Assembly (NCBI GenBank): GCA_023417475.1
Contig: JAEZFP010000059.1
Location: forward strand, 66,035-130,034
From: Bacillota bacterium
GTDB taxonomy: Bacteria; Bacillota; UBA4882; UBA8346
Length of the DNA stretch: 64,000 nucleotides
Direction of reading: 5' to 3'
Below are positions 48,843 through 57,253 of the stretch, one piece after another (within the stretch, counting starts at the first letter, position 1; every line of letters begins with the position of its first letter). The notes under the pieces were generated by a model. The model saw nothing but the letters and a program-made list of their open reading frames with translations, was not told the DNA's origin and made no database searches. Position numbers and translations under genes: made by a program.

Positions 48843-49670
48843 ATGCCTAGAAAAATTGCGATTTATGGAAAAGGTGGCATCGGTAAATCCACCACCCAAC
48901 AAAATACCGCGGCGGCCATGGCCCATTTTTACGGGAAAAAGGTCTTCATTCACGGCTGCGACCCCAAAGCGGATTCGACCCGGTTGATCTTGGGGGGAAT
49001 GAACCAGAAAACGCTAATGGATATGCTCCGGGAAGAGGGCGAAGAGAAGATTACCGTCGCCAAGGTGGTCAAAGACGGTTACGGTTCGATCCGTTGCGTC
49101 GAGTCGGGCGGTCCGGAGCCGGGCGTCGGTTGCGCCGGACGGGGCGTGATCACCGCCATCGACCTGATGGAGAAGAACGGCGCCTATACCGACGACTTGG
49201 ACTTTGTTTTCTTTGATGTGTTGGGCGACGTCGTTTGCGGCGGGTTCGCCATGCCGATCCGCGACGGAAAAGCCCAAGAGGTTTACATCGTCGCTTCCGG
49301 CGAGATGATGGCGATTTACGCGGCCAACAATATCTGCAAGGGTCTGCTCAAATACGCCAAACAAAGCGGCGTCCGGCTCGGCGGCGTCATTTGCAACAGT
49401 CGTAAAGTGGACCGTGAAGCGGAGTTCCTGGAAGAGTTCACCGCCGCCATCGGCACCAAAATGATCCACTTCGTGCCGCGTGACAATATCGTTCAAAAAG
49501 CCGAGTTCAACAAGAAAACCGTGGTCGATTACGACGCCGGATGCAACCAAGCCAAGGAATACGGCGAATTGGCCCGCAAGATCATTGAAAACAAAGACTT
49601 TGTCATTCCCCAACCAATGAAAATGGATGACCTGGAAGCCATGGTGGTCAAGTACGGAATTGCCGATTAA
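48843..49670 (+). CDS. anfH: Iron-only nitrogenase reductase (Fe protein) AnfH
   Basis: Dimeric 4Fe-4S ATPase that feeds electrons to the FeFe protein. P-loop GKGGIGKST (9-17), cluster cysteines C97 and C132, and R100, the ADP-ribosylation position in regulated diazotrophs. Anf-type rather than Nif-type features include LDFVFFDVLGDVVCGGFAMPIRDGKAQEVYIVASGEMMAIYAANNICKGLLKYA read in sections and the C-terminus MVVKYGIAD. 275 residues. GGAGAGGAG precedes the ATG. First gene of the operon. Confidence 0.95.
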   Translation: MPRKIAIYGKGGIGKSTTQQNTAAAMAHFYGKKVFIHGCDPKADSTRLILGGMNQKTLMDMLREEGEEKITVAKVVKDGYGSIRCVESGGPEPGVGCAGRGVITAIDLMEKNGAYTDDLDFVFFDVLGDVVCGGFAMPIRDGKAQEVYIVASGEMMAIYAANNICKGLLKYAKQSGVRLGGVICNSRKVDREAEFLEEFTAAIGTKMIHFVPRDNIVQKAEFNKKTVVDYDAGCNQAKEYGELARKIIENKDFVIPQPMKMDDLEAMVVKYGIAD

Positions 49671-49718
49671 CCGTAACCCAGACGTTGCGGCGCGGTGAAA
49701 TAAAGGAGGCGCGAATCC

Positions 49719-51293
49719 ATGCCATATCATTTGTTTAAATGCAGCGAATGCATTCCGGAGCGGAAAAAGCACGCGGTGATCAAAGGACCCGGCGAAACGT
49801 TGGCCGACGCCTTGCCGGCCGGATATCTCAATACGATTCCGGGGTCCATCTCCGAACGGGGTTGCGCTTACTGCGGCGCGAAACACGTTATCGGCACCCC
49901 GATGAAGGATGTCATTCATCTCAGTCACGGGCCGGTCGGGTGTACTTACGACACCTGGCAGACCAAACGTTACATCAGCGATAACGATAATTTTCAATTG
50001 AAATATACCTACGCCACGGATATGAAGGAGAAACATATTGTCTTCGGCGCCGAAAAACTGCTGAAGCAAAATATGCTCGAAGCCTTCAAGGCGTTTCCCA
50101 AAATCAAACGGATGACCATCTATCAGACCTGCGCTTCGGCGCTGATCGGCGACGACATCAACGCGGTGGCCGACGAAGTGATGGAAGAACTGCCCGATGT
50201 CGACATCTTTGTCTGCAACTCCCCCGGCTTTGGCGGACCGAGCCAGTCCGGCGGGCATCACAAGATCAATATCGCCTGGATCGAAAAGAAGGTCGGAACG
50301 TTTGAACCGAAGCTCACCAGCGATTATGTGATCAACTATGTCGGCGAATACAACATCCAGGGCGACCAGGAAGTGATGCTGGATTACTTCAAACGTATGG
50401 GCATCCAGGTTTTGTCGTCCTTCACCGGCAACGGATCCTACGACGACTTGCGCGGGATGCACCTGGCCCACTTAAACGTCTTGGAATGCGCCCGTTCGGC
50501 GGAGTACATCTGTAACGAACTGCGGAAACGGTACGGCATTCCCCGGCTGGATATCGACGGCTTTGGGTTTGAGCCGCTGGCGGCTTCGTTGCGCAAGGTG
50601 GGGATGTTCTTTGGGATCGAGGACCGGGCTAAGGCGATCATTGCGGAGGATACCGCCCGTTGGCGCCCGGAGCTTGACTGGTACAAAGAACGGTTGCGCG
50701 GCAAGAAAGTCTGCCTCTGGCCGGGCGGTTCCAAACTGTGGCACTGGGCCAATGTCATCCACGAAGAGATGGGCGTCGACGTAGTTTCGGTCTACACTAA
50801 GTTCGGTCATCAGGGCGATATGGAGAAGGGCATTTCCCGGTGCGAGGAAGGCGCTTTGGCCATCGACGATCCCAACGAGTTGGAAGGGTTGGAAGCCATG
50901 GAAATGTTGCAGCCCGACATCATCTTCACCGGCAAACGCCCCGGCGAGGTCGCCAAAAAAATCCGGGTGCCCTATCTTAACGCCCACGCCTATCACAACG
51001 GTCCCTGGAAAGGGTTCGAGGGTTGGGTCCGTTTTGCCCGGGATATCTACAACGGGATCTATTCGCCCATTCACCAGCTGTCGCTGTTGGATATCAGCCA
51101 AGACGCGATCCCGACCGACCGGGGCTTTGTGACCCAACGGATGCTCTCCGACGTCAACTTACCTCCCGAAGTAATCGCTTCGAAGGAGTTGCGCGAGTAT
51201 ACGGGCGAATACGACCTGGTCGCCGGATTGCGGCGCAAGACTTATCCCGAATTTCCCCCGGCCCAGCCGTCGACGGCGCCGGCCGCGGTGTGA
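49719..51293 (+). CDS. anfD: Iron-only nitrogenase alpha chain AnfD
   Basis: Holds the FeFe cofactor and half of the P-cluster. Cofactor ligands are at the Azotobacter AnfD positions: C257 in LNVLECARS and H423 in YLNAHAYHN. P-cluster cysteines are C49 (or C52) in ERGCAYCG, C75 in HGPVGCTYDTW and C138 in IYQTCASAL. Segments such as ISERGCAYCGAKHVIGTPMK and KRYISDNDNFQLKYTYATD are Anf-specific. 524 residues, about normal, with a Pro/Ala-rich tail. AAAGGAGG precedes ATG 49719. Confidence 0.97.
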   Translation: MPYHLFKCSECIPERKKHAVIKGPGETLADALPAGYLNTIPGSISERGCAYCGAKHVIGTPMKDVIHLSHGPVGCTYDTWQTKRYISDNDNFQLKYTYATDMKEKHIVFGAEKLLKQNMLEAFKAFPKIKRMTIYQTCASALIGDDINAVADEVMEELPDVDIFVCNSPGFGGPSQSGGHHKINIAWIEKKVGTFEPKLTSDYVINYVGEYNIQGDQEVMLDYFKRMGIQVLSSFTGNGSYDDLRGMHLAHLNVLECARSAEYICNELRKRYGIPRLDIDGFGFEPLAASLRKVGMFFGIEDRAKAIIAEDTARWRPELDWYKERLRGKKVCLWPGGSKLWHWANVIHEEMGVDVVSVYTKFGHQGDMEKGISRCEEGALAIDDPNELEGLEAMEMLQPDIIFTGKRPGEVAKKIRVPYLNAHAYHNGPWKGFEGWVRFARDIYNGIYSPIHQLSLLDISQDAIPTDRGFVTQRMLSDVNLPPEVIASKELREYTGEYDLVAGLRRKTYPEFPPAQPSTAPAAV

Positions 51294-51310
51294 CGGAGGT
51301 GACGACAACA

Positions 51311-51661
51311 ATGGATGATGTAATGAAAGACCGAATCGAACAGTTGGTTGACTATATCATGAAGAAATGTCTGTGGCAGTTTCATTCCCGTGTTTGGGAC
51401 CGCCAGAAGCAAAACGAGGGAATTCTCACCAAAACCATGCAGCTTTTATGCGACGAACCGGTGGAAACCGGCACCCCCGCCGACCGCTGTTATTGGGTCG
51501 ACGCGGTTTGTCTGGCCGAAGCCTTTAAAAGCCGTTATCCCTGGCTGAATACCATGGATCAGGCGGAGCTCAAACTGCTGATGCAAGGGCTCAAGGATCG
51601 GATGGATTATTTAACAATTACCGGGTCGCTGAATCTGGAGCTAACCGACCCGCTCTATTAG
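51311..51661 (+). CDS. anfG: Iron-only nitrogenase delta chain AnfG
   Basis: Small third subunit found only in alternative nitrogenases and needed for an active FeFe protein. The 116-residue product has the family's helical blocks: LVDYIMKKCLWQFHSRVWDR, CDEPVETGTPADRCYWVDAV, and LMQGLKDRMDYLTITGSLN. ATG 51311 has GGAGGTG 10-11 bases upstream; a longer open frame from 51023 is only overlap with anfD. It sits between anfD and anfK as in all known anf operons. Confidence 0.95.
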   Translation: MDDVMKDRIEQLVDYIMKKCLWQFHSRVWDRQKQNEGILTKTMQLLCDEPVETGTPADRCYWVDAVCLAEAFKSRYPWLNTMDQAELKLLMQGLKDRMDYLTITGSLNLELTDPLY

Positions 51662-51676
51662 AAAGGAATGATAACG

Positions 51677-53065
51677 ATGTCTTGCGAACTGAAACCCAAA
51701 GAGCGCGCCGGCGTAATCAACCCCATCTTCACCTGTCAGCCCTGCGGCGCCCAATATGCCAGCATCGGCATTACGGACTGCATCGGGATCGTCCACGGCG
51801 GCCAGGGTTGCGTAATGTTTGTCCGTTTGCTCTTCTCTCAGCATTTCAAGGAGAGTTTCGAATTGGCCTCGTCCTCGTTGCATGAGGACGGCGCGGTCTT
51901 CGGCGCGCTCAACCGGGTCGAGGAAGCGGTCGATGTGTTGTTGATGCGCTATCCCGACGTGAAAGTAGTGCCGATCATCACCACCTGTTCGACCGAGGTC
52001 ATCGGGGACGATGTCGACGGCGTGGTCAAAAAGCTCAATGAAGGATTACTGCAAGAAAAATACGCCGGCCGCGAAGTTCATTTGATTCCGATCCATTCGC
52101 CGAGCTTCAAAGGCAGTATGATTAGCGGCTACGATGTGGCGGTTAACGACTTTGTCAGTTATTTCGCCAAAAAAGATCAGCCCAACGGCAAACTCAACCT
52201 GATCACCGGCTGGGTCAATCCCGCCGATGTCACCGCATTGAAACATTTGCTCCACGAAATGCAAGTGGACGCGACCGTGTTGTTTGAGATCGAGAGTTTC
52301 GACGCGCCGTTGATGCCGTACGGCAACTTTGTCGCCCACGGTAAAACCACCATCGCCGACTTGGCTTCCACGGCCAACGCCGTCGGCACCATCGCTCTGA
52401 ACCGCTACGAAGGAGCCGCCGCCGCCCGTTACCTGGAGAGCGAATTCGACGTTCCGGCCGTCATCGGGCCGACGCCGATCGGCATCCGCAATACCGACAC
52501 GTTTTTGCAGAACGTGAAGAATCTGACCGGCAAAGCGATTCCCCAATCACTGGTTTGGGAACGGGGCGTCGCTATCGACGCGTTAACCGACCTGACCCAC
52601 ATGTTTCTGGCGGATAAGCGAGTCGCCATTTACGGTAATCCCGACCTGGTGCTCGGTTTAGCCCAATTCTGCCTTGACCTGGAGATGCGGCCGGTCCTGC
52701 TGCTGCTGGGCGATGACAACTCGAGTTACCCCGAAGACCCGCGCATCAAGGAACTTCAAGCTAACGTCGACTTTGACATGGAGATTATCATGAACGCCGA
52801 TTTGTGGGATTTGGAAAACCGGATTCAAAACGAAGGGTTGAAACTTGATTTGATCCTCGGTCATTCCAAAGGGCGGTTTATCTCCATTGATCACAATGTG
52901 CCGATGCTGCGGGTCGGGTTCCCGGTATACGACCGGTCCGGCCCTTACCGTCACCCGGTTCTCGGGTACGCCGGCGCGATCTGGTTGGCCGAATCGATGG
53001 CCAATACCCTGTTCACCGATATGGAGTATAAAAAGACGCGCGAGTGGATTTTGAACGTTTGGTAA
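51677..53065 (+). CDS. anfK: Iron-only nitrogenase beta chain AnfK
   Basis: Forms the other half of the P-cluster site. FTCQPCGAQYASIGI, VHGGQGCVMFVRL and ITTCSTEVIGDD carry the expected ligand cysteines; LLLLGDDNSSYPEDPRIKEL and LILGHSKGRFISIDHNVPMLRVGFPVYDR are AnfK-like. 462 residues, equal to Azotobacter AnfK. ATG 51677 is preferred over 51668, with AAAGGA 9 bases upstream. Confidence 0.96.
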   Translation: MSCELKPKERAGVINPIFTCQPCGAQYASIGITDCIGIVHGGQGCVMFVRLLFSQHFKESFELASSSLHEDGAVFGALNRVEEAVDVLLMRYPDVKVVPIITTCSTEVIGDDVDGVVKKLNEGLLQEKYAGREVHLIPIHSPSFKGSMISGYDVAVNDFVSYFAKKDQPNGKLNLITGWVNPADVTALKHLLHEMQVDATVLFEIESFDAPLMPYGNFVAHGKTTIADLASTANAVGTIALNRYEGAAAARYLESEFDVPAVIGPTPIGIRNTDTFLQNVKNLTGKAIPQSLVWERGVAIDALTDLTHMFLADKRVAIYGNPDLVLGLAQFCLDLEMRPVLLLLGDDNSSYPEDPRIKELQANVDFDMEIIMNADLWDLENRIQNEGLKLDLILGHSKGRFISIDHNVPMLRVGFPVYDRSGPYRHPVLGYAGAIWLAESMANTLFTDMEYKKTREWILNVW

Positions 53066-53107
53066 AACGGTTTTTGGCAAGACGCGGCGCGTGAGGAGGT
53101 TGAGATC

Positions 53108-53554
53108 ATGTTGGGTTTTTTTAACGTGAGGGACGAGAGCGTCATCGTAGACTTTGAAGACGATTACCGGGACGCCAAGGCGTATCACCGGCGGGCGGAA
53201 CAGTTTCTTCAGGAAGGGCAACATCCGAGCGTGGTGTTTAATGTGGCGGCGGTCGCACTGGAACGGTATTTGGTCGCCTTGTGCGAGTTGCACGGCGTTG
53301 CGCCCGGCAATCACAATTACACCTGCCTGATGGACGCGGTGGAAGAATTGGTGAACGTCCCGCCCGAACTGAATCAGGCGATCCGTTCGCTGGACCGGAT
53401 TTTCGGCATTTGTTCCTTGGACGACTATTACCACGGGACTCCCGAATCGGACGATACTACCCGAGTGCTGACGATGTGCGCCCAGGCGCAGAACTTGTTC
53501 GAACCGCGGAAAATCGCCGAGGTGCGCGCCGCGTTGACCCAATATGCGATCTGA
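53108..53554 (+). CDS. HEPN-like protein within the anf operon
   Basis: A 148-residue helical protein: YRDAKAYHRRAEQFLQEGQHPSVVFNVAAVALERYLVALCELHGV and, later, NHNYTCLMDAVEELV fit the HEPN fold, with an R-x-n-H-like RIFGICSLDDYYHG region. HEPN proteins often bind nucleotides or RNA. It does not resemble AnfO, which usually follows anfK. GAGGAGG precedes ATG 53108. Its place between anfK and nifI1 suggests a role in nitrogenase control or assembly, unproven. Confidence 0.68.
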   Translation: MLGFFNVRDESVIVDFEDDYRDAKAYHRRAEQFLQEGQHPSVVFNVAAVALERYLVALCELHGVAPGNHNYTCLMDAVEELVNVPPELNQAIRSLDRIFGICSLDDYYHGTPESDDTTRVLTMCAQAQNLFEPRKIAEVRAALTQYAI

Positions 53555-53631
53555 TCGTCCCGGTGTCGCGTTGCCGACCGCTGTGGGTTGGGGACGACCG
53601 GGATTTAAATGGAATCGAAGGAGGAATTGAC

Positions 53632-53958
53632 ATGATTATGATTCGGGCGATCATTCGGCCGGAAAAAGCTCCCGAAGTACTGGCGGATTTAGCCGAGGCT
53701 GGTTTCCCGGCGGTAACCAAGATCGACGTGGTTGGCCGCGGGAAACAAAAAGGGGTGCGGGTGGGCGACGTCTACTACGACGAGCTGCCCAAAGAGATGT
53801 TGTTGTTGATTGTCAACGACGACGCGAAGCAACAAGTGATTGATTTGATTATGAAAACCGCCAAAACCGGACCGAACGGGGCGTTCGGCGATGGCAAGAT
53901 CTTTGTCAGCCCGGTGGAGCAAGCCTATACCATCAGTACGCAAAGCAAAGGATTGTAA
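53632..53958 (+). CDS. nifI1: PII-type nitrogenase regulator NifI1
   Basis: GlnB-like trimeric sensor of 108 residues. MIMIRAIIRPEKAPEVLADLAEAGFPAVTKIDVVGRGKQ is NifI1-like, followed by the T-loop region around GVRVGDVYYDELPKEMLLLIV and the C-terminal GDGKIFVSPVEQAYTI. With NifI2 it would block nitrogenase when ammonium is present (2-oxoglutarate low), as known in methanogens. ATG 53632 follows GGAGG by 6-7 bases. Here it follows anfK, not anfH. Confidence 0.92.
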   Translation: MIMIRAIIRPEKAPEVLADLAEAGFPAVTKIDVVGRGKQKGVRVGDVYYDELPKEMLLLIVNDDAKQQVIDLIMKTAKTGPNGAFGDGKIFVSPVEQAYTISTQSKGL

Positions 53959-53973
53959 AAAGGGGGAAGTCAG

Positions 53974-54357
53974 ATGAAAGAGGTCATGGCATTTGTCCGG
54001 ATGAACAGGGTTAATCAAACCAAGAAAGCCCTTCTGGCGGCCGGATTCCCTTCGATGACCTGCCGTAAGGTATTGGGCAGAGGCCGCAAAAAGGTGGACT
54101 TCGTGCTCACCCAAACTTCGCCGCAACAAGCGGCGAAGGAGACGCCGGGATTGGCGGAAACCCTTTCGGAAGAACACCGCTTGGTTCCCAAACGGTTTAT
54201 CACTTTAATTGTCCAGGACGATGAGGTCGACAAAGCGGTGGCCGCCATTATGGAAGCCAACTCGACCGGTAATCCCGGCGACGGCAAGATCTTTATCCTA
54301 CCGATTTTGGACGTTTACCGGGTGCGCACCGCCGAGACCGGCCCCGCCGCAGTGTAA
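53974..54357 (+). CDS. nifI2: PII-type nitrogenase regulator NifI2
   Basis: Partner of NifI1; 127 residues. MKEVMAFVRMNRVNQTKKALLAAGFPSMTCRKVLGRGRKK, a longer T-loop region (PGLAETLSEEHRLVPKRF) and the end GDGKIFILPILDVYRVRTAE are typical of NifI2. AAGGGGG precedes the ATG 15 bases after nifI1, so the pair should be made in equal amounts. It follows NifI1 directly as in the usual nifI1-nifI2 order. Confidence 0.92.
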   Translation: MKEVMAFVRMNRVNQTKKALLAAGFPSMTCRKVLGRGRKKVDFVLTQTSPQQAAKETPGLAETLSEEHRLVPKRFITLIVQDDEVDKAVAAIMEANSTGNPGDGKIFILPILDVYRVRTAETGPAAV

Positions 54358-54376
54358 AATGCAAAGGGTGATCTAC

Positions 54377-55291
54377 ATGGAATCGGATAATCGGAGCCGG
54401 CGACAGTTGGCCGTTCCGGAAAAATTGCGGCGGCAAACGGAACGCCACCCCTGTTACGCCCCGGCGGCGCAACACCGGTACGCGCGGTTACATTTGGCGG
54501 TGGCGCCGCACTGCAACATCCGCTGCAATTATTGTAACCGTAAGTTTGATTGCGTCAATGAAAGCCGGCCCGGCGTCGCCAGCGCCGTGTTAACTCCGGA
54601 GCAGGCGTTGGAGCATTTTATGCGGGTCCGGCGGGAAATTACCGATTTGAGTGTGGTCGGTATCGCCGGTCCCGGCGACGCGCTGGCCAATTGGGAAGCG
54701 GTGCGGCAGACGCTGACGCTTGTTCGGGAACAGGATCCCGATGTGATCTTTTGTCTTTCAACCAATGGGCTTATGTTGCCGCAGTACGGTCCCGAACTGA
54801 TAGAATTGGGCATTCGCCATGTCACTGTCACCGTCAATTGTCTCGACCCGGCCGTGGGAGCGCAAATCTATCACCATGTGAGTTGGGGCGGAACTTGCCA
54901 TACCGGCGCCGCCGGAGCCCAAATCCTGATCGACAATCAAATGGCCGGAATCGGTTTTTTGGCGGAACAGGGCGTTTTGGTCAAAGTCAATCTCGTCATG
55001 ATCAACGGTCTGAATGACCGGCAGATTCCAGTCGTGGTGCGCCAAGTAAAACAATTGGGAGCCTCGCTCGCCAACATCATGCCGTTATTGCCGGTGACAG
55101 GCAGCGCTTTCGCGGCTCGGCCGGCGCCCGCTCCCGAAGAAGTCCAGGCGTTGCGGGCGCTCTGTCAAACGGAGTTGCCGCAAATGACCCATTGCCGTCA
55201 GTGTCGCGCCGACGCCGTCGGGTTACTTGGGAACGATCAGTCCGCCCGTTTTTGTCCCGGTCATGCCGGTCGACGACGTGACGGGGCTTGA
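54377..55291 (+). CDS. nifB: Nitrogenase cofactor biosynthesis protein NifB
   Basis: Radical SAM enzyme making the 8Fe-9S-carbide precursor (NifB-co) of all nitrogenase cofactors. SAM cluster cysteines C46, C50 and C53 lie in PHCNIRCNYCNRKF; GIAGPGDALAN, FCLSTNGLMLP and the C-terminal CRQCRADAVGLLG are conserved. 304 residues, no NifX-like C-terminal domain, as in many Firmicute and archaeal NifB. ATG 54377 follows AAGGGTG; the longer frame from 54209 overlaps nifI2 and is not used. Confidence 0.95.
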   Translation: MESDNRSRRQLAVPEKLRRQTERHPCYAPAAQHRYARLHLAVAPHCNIRCNYCNRKFDCVNESRPGVASAVLTPEQALEHFMRVRREITDLSVVGIAGPGDALANWEAVRQTLTLVREQDPDVIFCLSTNGLMLPQYGPELIELGIRHVTVTVNCLDPAVGAQIYHHVSWGGTCHTGAAGAQILIDNQMAGIGFLAEQGVLVKVNLVMINGLNDRQIPVVVRQVKQLGASLANIMPLLPVTGSAFAARPAPAPEEVQALRALCQTELPQMTHCRQCRADAVGLLGNDQSARFCPGHAGRRRDGA

Positions 55292-55348
55292 CAACTGGGG
55301 CCAATTCGGGACGGTTAGATCAAGATCAGGATAAAGGGGGCGATAGGG

Positions 55349-56395
55349 ATGCGGCCGAAGCTTACATTTGTCGATCAAACCCTTGGTGTTGCCGCAACCA
55401 GTGGGTGCGGCGCGTTGGACACCACCACGCGGTGTTTGGGGAAAATTAGTGAAACAGTTCCGTTGTTACTCGATCTGCCGTTGGCGCTATTGGCAGACGG
55501 AGCGGTCCGTAGCGAACTAAGCCGCAATGAATTGCGGGCGGAACTTCCGATCGATCCGGAAGCTTTGGAGCAGGCGGCCGCTTGGGGCTGCGGACGGGTT
55601 ATGATCAAACCCGGGCTGCGCGACGGCGCCGTCATGCCGCTGCTTCAGGAGTTTTTGACCACCGCCGCCGCCATGGGCTTGCGGGTGACGGTTTATGGAG
55701 GGGAGCTGGGTTCCCAGCCCCGGGAAAGTCTCGACCGGCTTAAATCGTTGGGGTGTTTTCCCGCCGTAACCGGGTTTATCGTCGACGATCCCGGCAGCCG
55801 GCTGGATCCGTTCGCCGTGCGGCGGATCATCACCGAAATGCGGGCTTTTTTCCAGGGAGAGCTCGAGTTTTGGGGACGGAACCGGTTGGGTTTGGCCACC
55901 GCCAACGCGATGGCCGCCGCCGGGGCCGGTGCGACGAAGCTTGCGACGGCGGTCGGGGGCGTGGGGCAATTTCCCGCTTTGGAAGAGGTGCTGTTGGGTT
56001 TGGGTCAACTGTTGCGTTGGGCGTTGCCGGTTCCGCCCGCTTTGGCGCAGGACTGTCATGCGGTGTTGGAAAGCATCGCTCAGACCCCGGCTCCGACTAA
56101 AGCGATCATTGGTGCGGATATCTTCGCGCACGAATCGGGCATTCATGTCGACGGCGTTATCAAAAGAAGTGAACTGTACGAACCGTTTCCACCGGAAACA
56201 GTGGGGTTGGAGCGGAAAATCGTCATTGGCAAACATTCGGGCACCGCGGCTTTGGAGCTGAAACTGCGGGCGTTGCGGATTCCGGTGGAACCGGAGCAGT
56301 TGCCGCACATTCTGGAAGGCGTGCGGCGGCTGGCGATCGTGCAGAAAGCGCCGGTCATCGATGAACAATTGCGGGAACTGGCGAGAGGGGTTTGA
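55349..56395 (+). CDS. nifV: Homocitrate synthase, omega subunit
   Basis: Half of a split homocitrate synthase, as in Clostridium pasteurianum nifV-omega. The N-terminal barrel part is degenerate (LTFVDQTLGVAATSG instead of D-x-TLRDGEQ), while the C-terminal region has the intact GADIFAHESGIHVDGVIKRSELYEPF and IVIGKHSGTAALELKL blocks that complete the active site and dimer. 348 residues. It needs the alpha subunit encoded next for activity. Homocitrate is the organic ligand of the FeFe cofactor. Confidence 0.88.
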   Translation: MRPKLTFVDQTLGVAATSGCGALDTTTRCLGKISETVPLLLDLPLALLADGAVRSELSRNELRAELPIDPEALEQAAAWGCGRVMIKPGLRDGAVMPLLQEFLTTAAAMGLRVTVYGGELGSQPRESLDRLKSLGCFPAVTGFIVDDPGSRLDPFAVRRIITEMRAFFQGELEFWGRNRLGLATANAMAAAGAGATKLATAVGGVGQFPALEEVLLGLGQLLRWALPVPPALAQDCHAVLESIAQTPAPTKAIIGADIFAHESGIHVDGVIKRSELYEPFPPETVGLERKIVIGKHSGTAALELKLRALRIPVEPEQLPHILEGVRRLAIVQKAPVIDEQLRELARGV

Positions 56396-56398
56396 ACG

Positions 56399-57253
56399 AT
56401 GAAGGTTGGAATTATTGATACGACGTTGCGCGACGGGGAACAAACCGCGGGACTGGCCTTTACCCCCGAAGAAAAGTTAGCGATCGCCCAAACGTTGGAT
56501 GACGCCGGGGTGCTGGGTTTTGAGGCCGGGATTCCGGCGATGGGGTCGGACGAGCAAGCGGTTTTACGGGCGATTGTCAATCTGAACCTGAAGTGTCAGG
56601 TCATCGCTTGGAACCGTGCCAATGTCAACGATATTCGCGCCGCGGTCCGCTGCGGTTTTTCCTATATCCATGTGTCGGTGCCGGTCTCGGATTTGCATAT
56701 CAGTTACAAATTGCGGAAAACGCGCGAATGGGTTCTGCAGGAGTTGCGGAGCGCCTTGAGCTACGCCCGGAGTTGCGGTTGCCGGGTGTCGGCGGGGATG
56801 GAGGACGCTTCCCGCGCCACGGAGGAGTTTTTGCTCCAGGTTGCGGCCGTGGCGGCGGAGGCGGGCGCGGAACGGATCCGTTATGCCGATACCATCGGTT
56901 GTCTGGAGCCTTTCACGACTTATGAGCGGTTGCGTCGTTTGACCGGCCGTTGCCCCTTGCCAATCGAAGTCCATTTGCATAATGATTTCGGATTGGCGAC
57001 CGCCAATACCCTCGCCGCGTTGCGGGCCGGCGTGGAGCTGGCCAGCGTCACGGTGGGTGGCATCGGCGAACGGGCCGGCAATGCCGCGCTGGAACAGCTG
57101 GTGGCCGTGTTAACCGAAATGCACGGCTGCACTGCCGGAATCGATCCAGAGCAACTGGACCGGTTAACGGCAATGGTAGCGGATGCGTGTCGCGGCCCAA
57201 AAGAGCCCGGCGGACCCATTGGCGGATTCTTCTCAAACGCAGCCGGTGTCTAA
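56399..57253 (+). CDS. nifV: Homocitrate synthase, alpha subunit
   Basis: Catalytic barrel of the split enzyme, 284 residues, like C. pasteurianum nifV-alpha. IIDTTLRDGEQTAGLAF supplies the metal and substrate residues; HLHNDFGLATANTLAALRAG has the HxH metal site; TVGGIGERAGNAALEQLVAVL follows. Starts three bases after the omega gene. Its stop codon overlaps that of the convergent regulator gene by four bases, with no terminator in between. Confidence 0.92.
   Translation: MKVGIIDTTLRDGEQTAGLAFTPEEKLAIAQTLDDAGVLGFEAGIPAMGSDEQAVLRAIVNLNLKCQVIAWNRANVNDIRAAVRCGFSYIHVSVPVSDLHISYKLRKTREWVLQELRSALSYARSCGCRVSAGMEDASRATEEFLLQVAAVAAEAGAERIRYADTIGCLEPFTTYERLRRLTGRCPLPIEVHLHNDFGLATANTLAALRAGVELASVTVGGIGERAGNAALEQLVAVLTEMHGCTAGIDPEQLDRLTAMVADACRGPKEPGGPIGGFFSNAAGV

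Noticed and set aside
49014..50471. A 485-codon minus-strand open frame opposite anfH-anfD
   Set aside because: It is antisense to two certain genes, lacks a ribosome-binding site and known motifs; long shadow frames are common opposite GC-rich coding sequence.
54209..54376. Longer NifB start at 54209
   Set aside because: It overlaps nifI2 by about 150 bases; ATG 54377 has a proper site and normal length.
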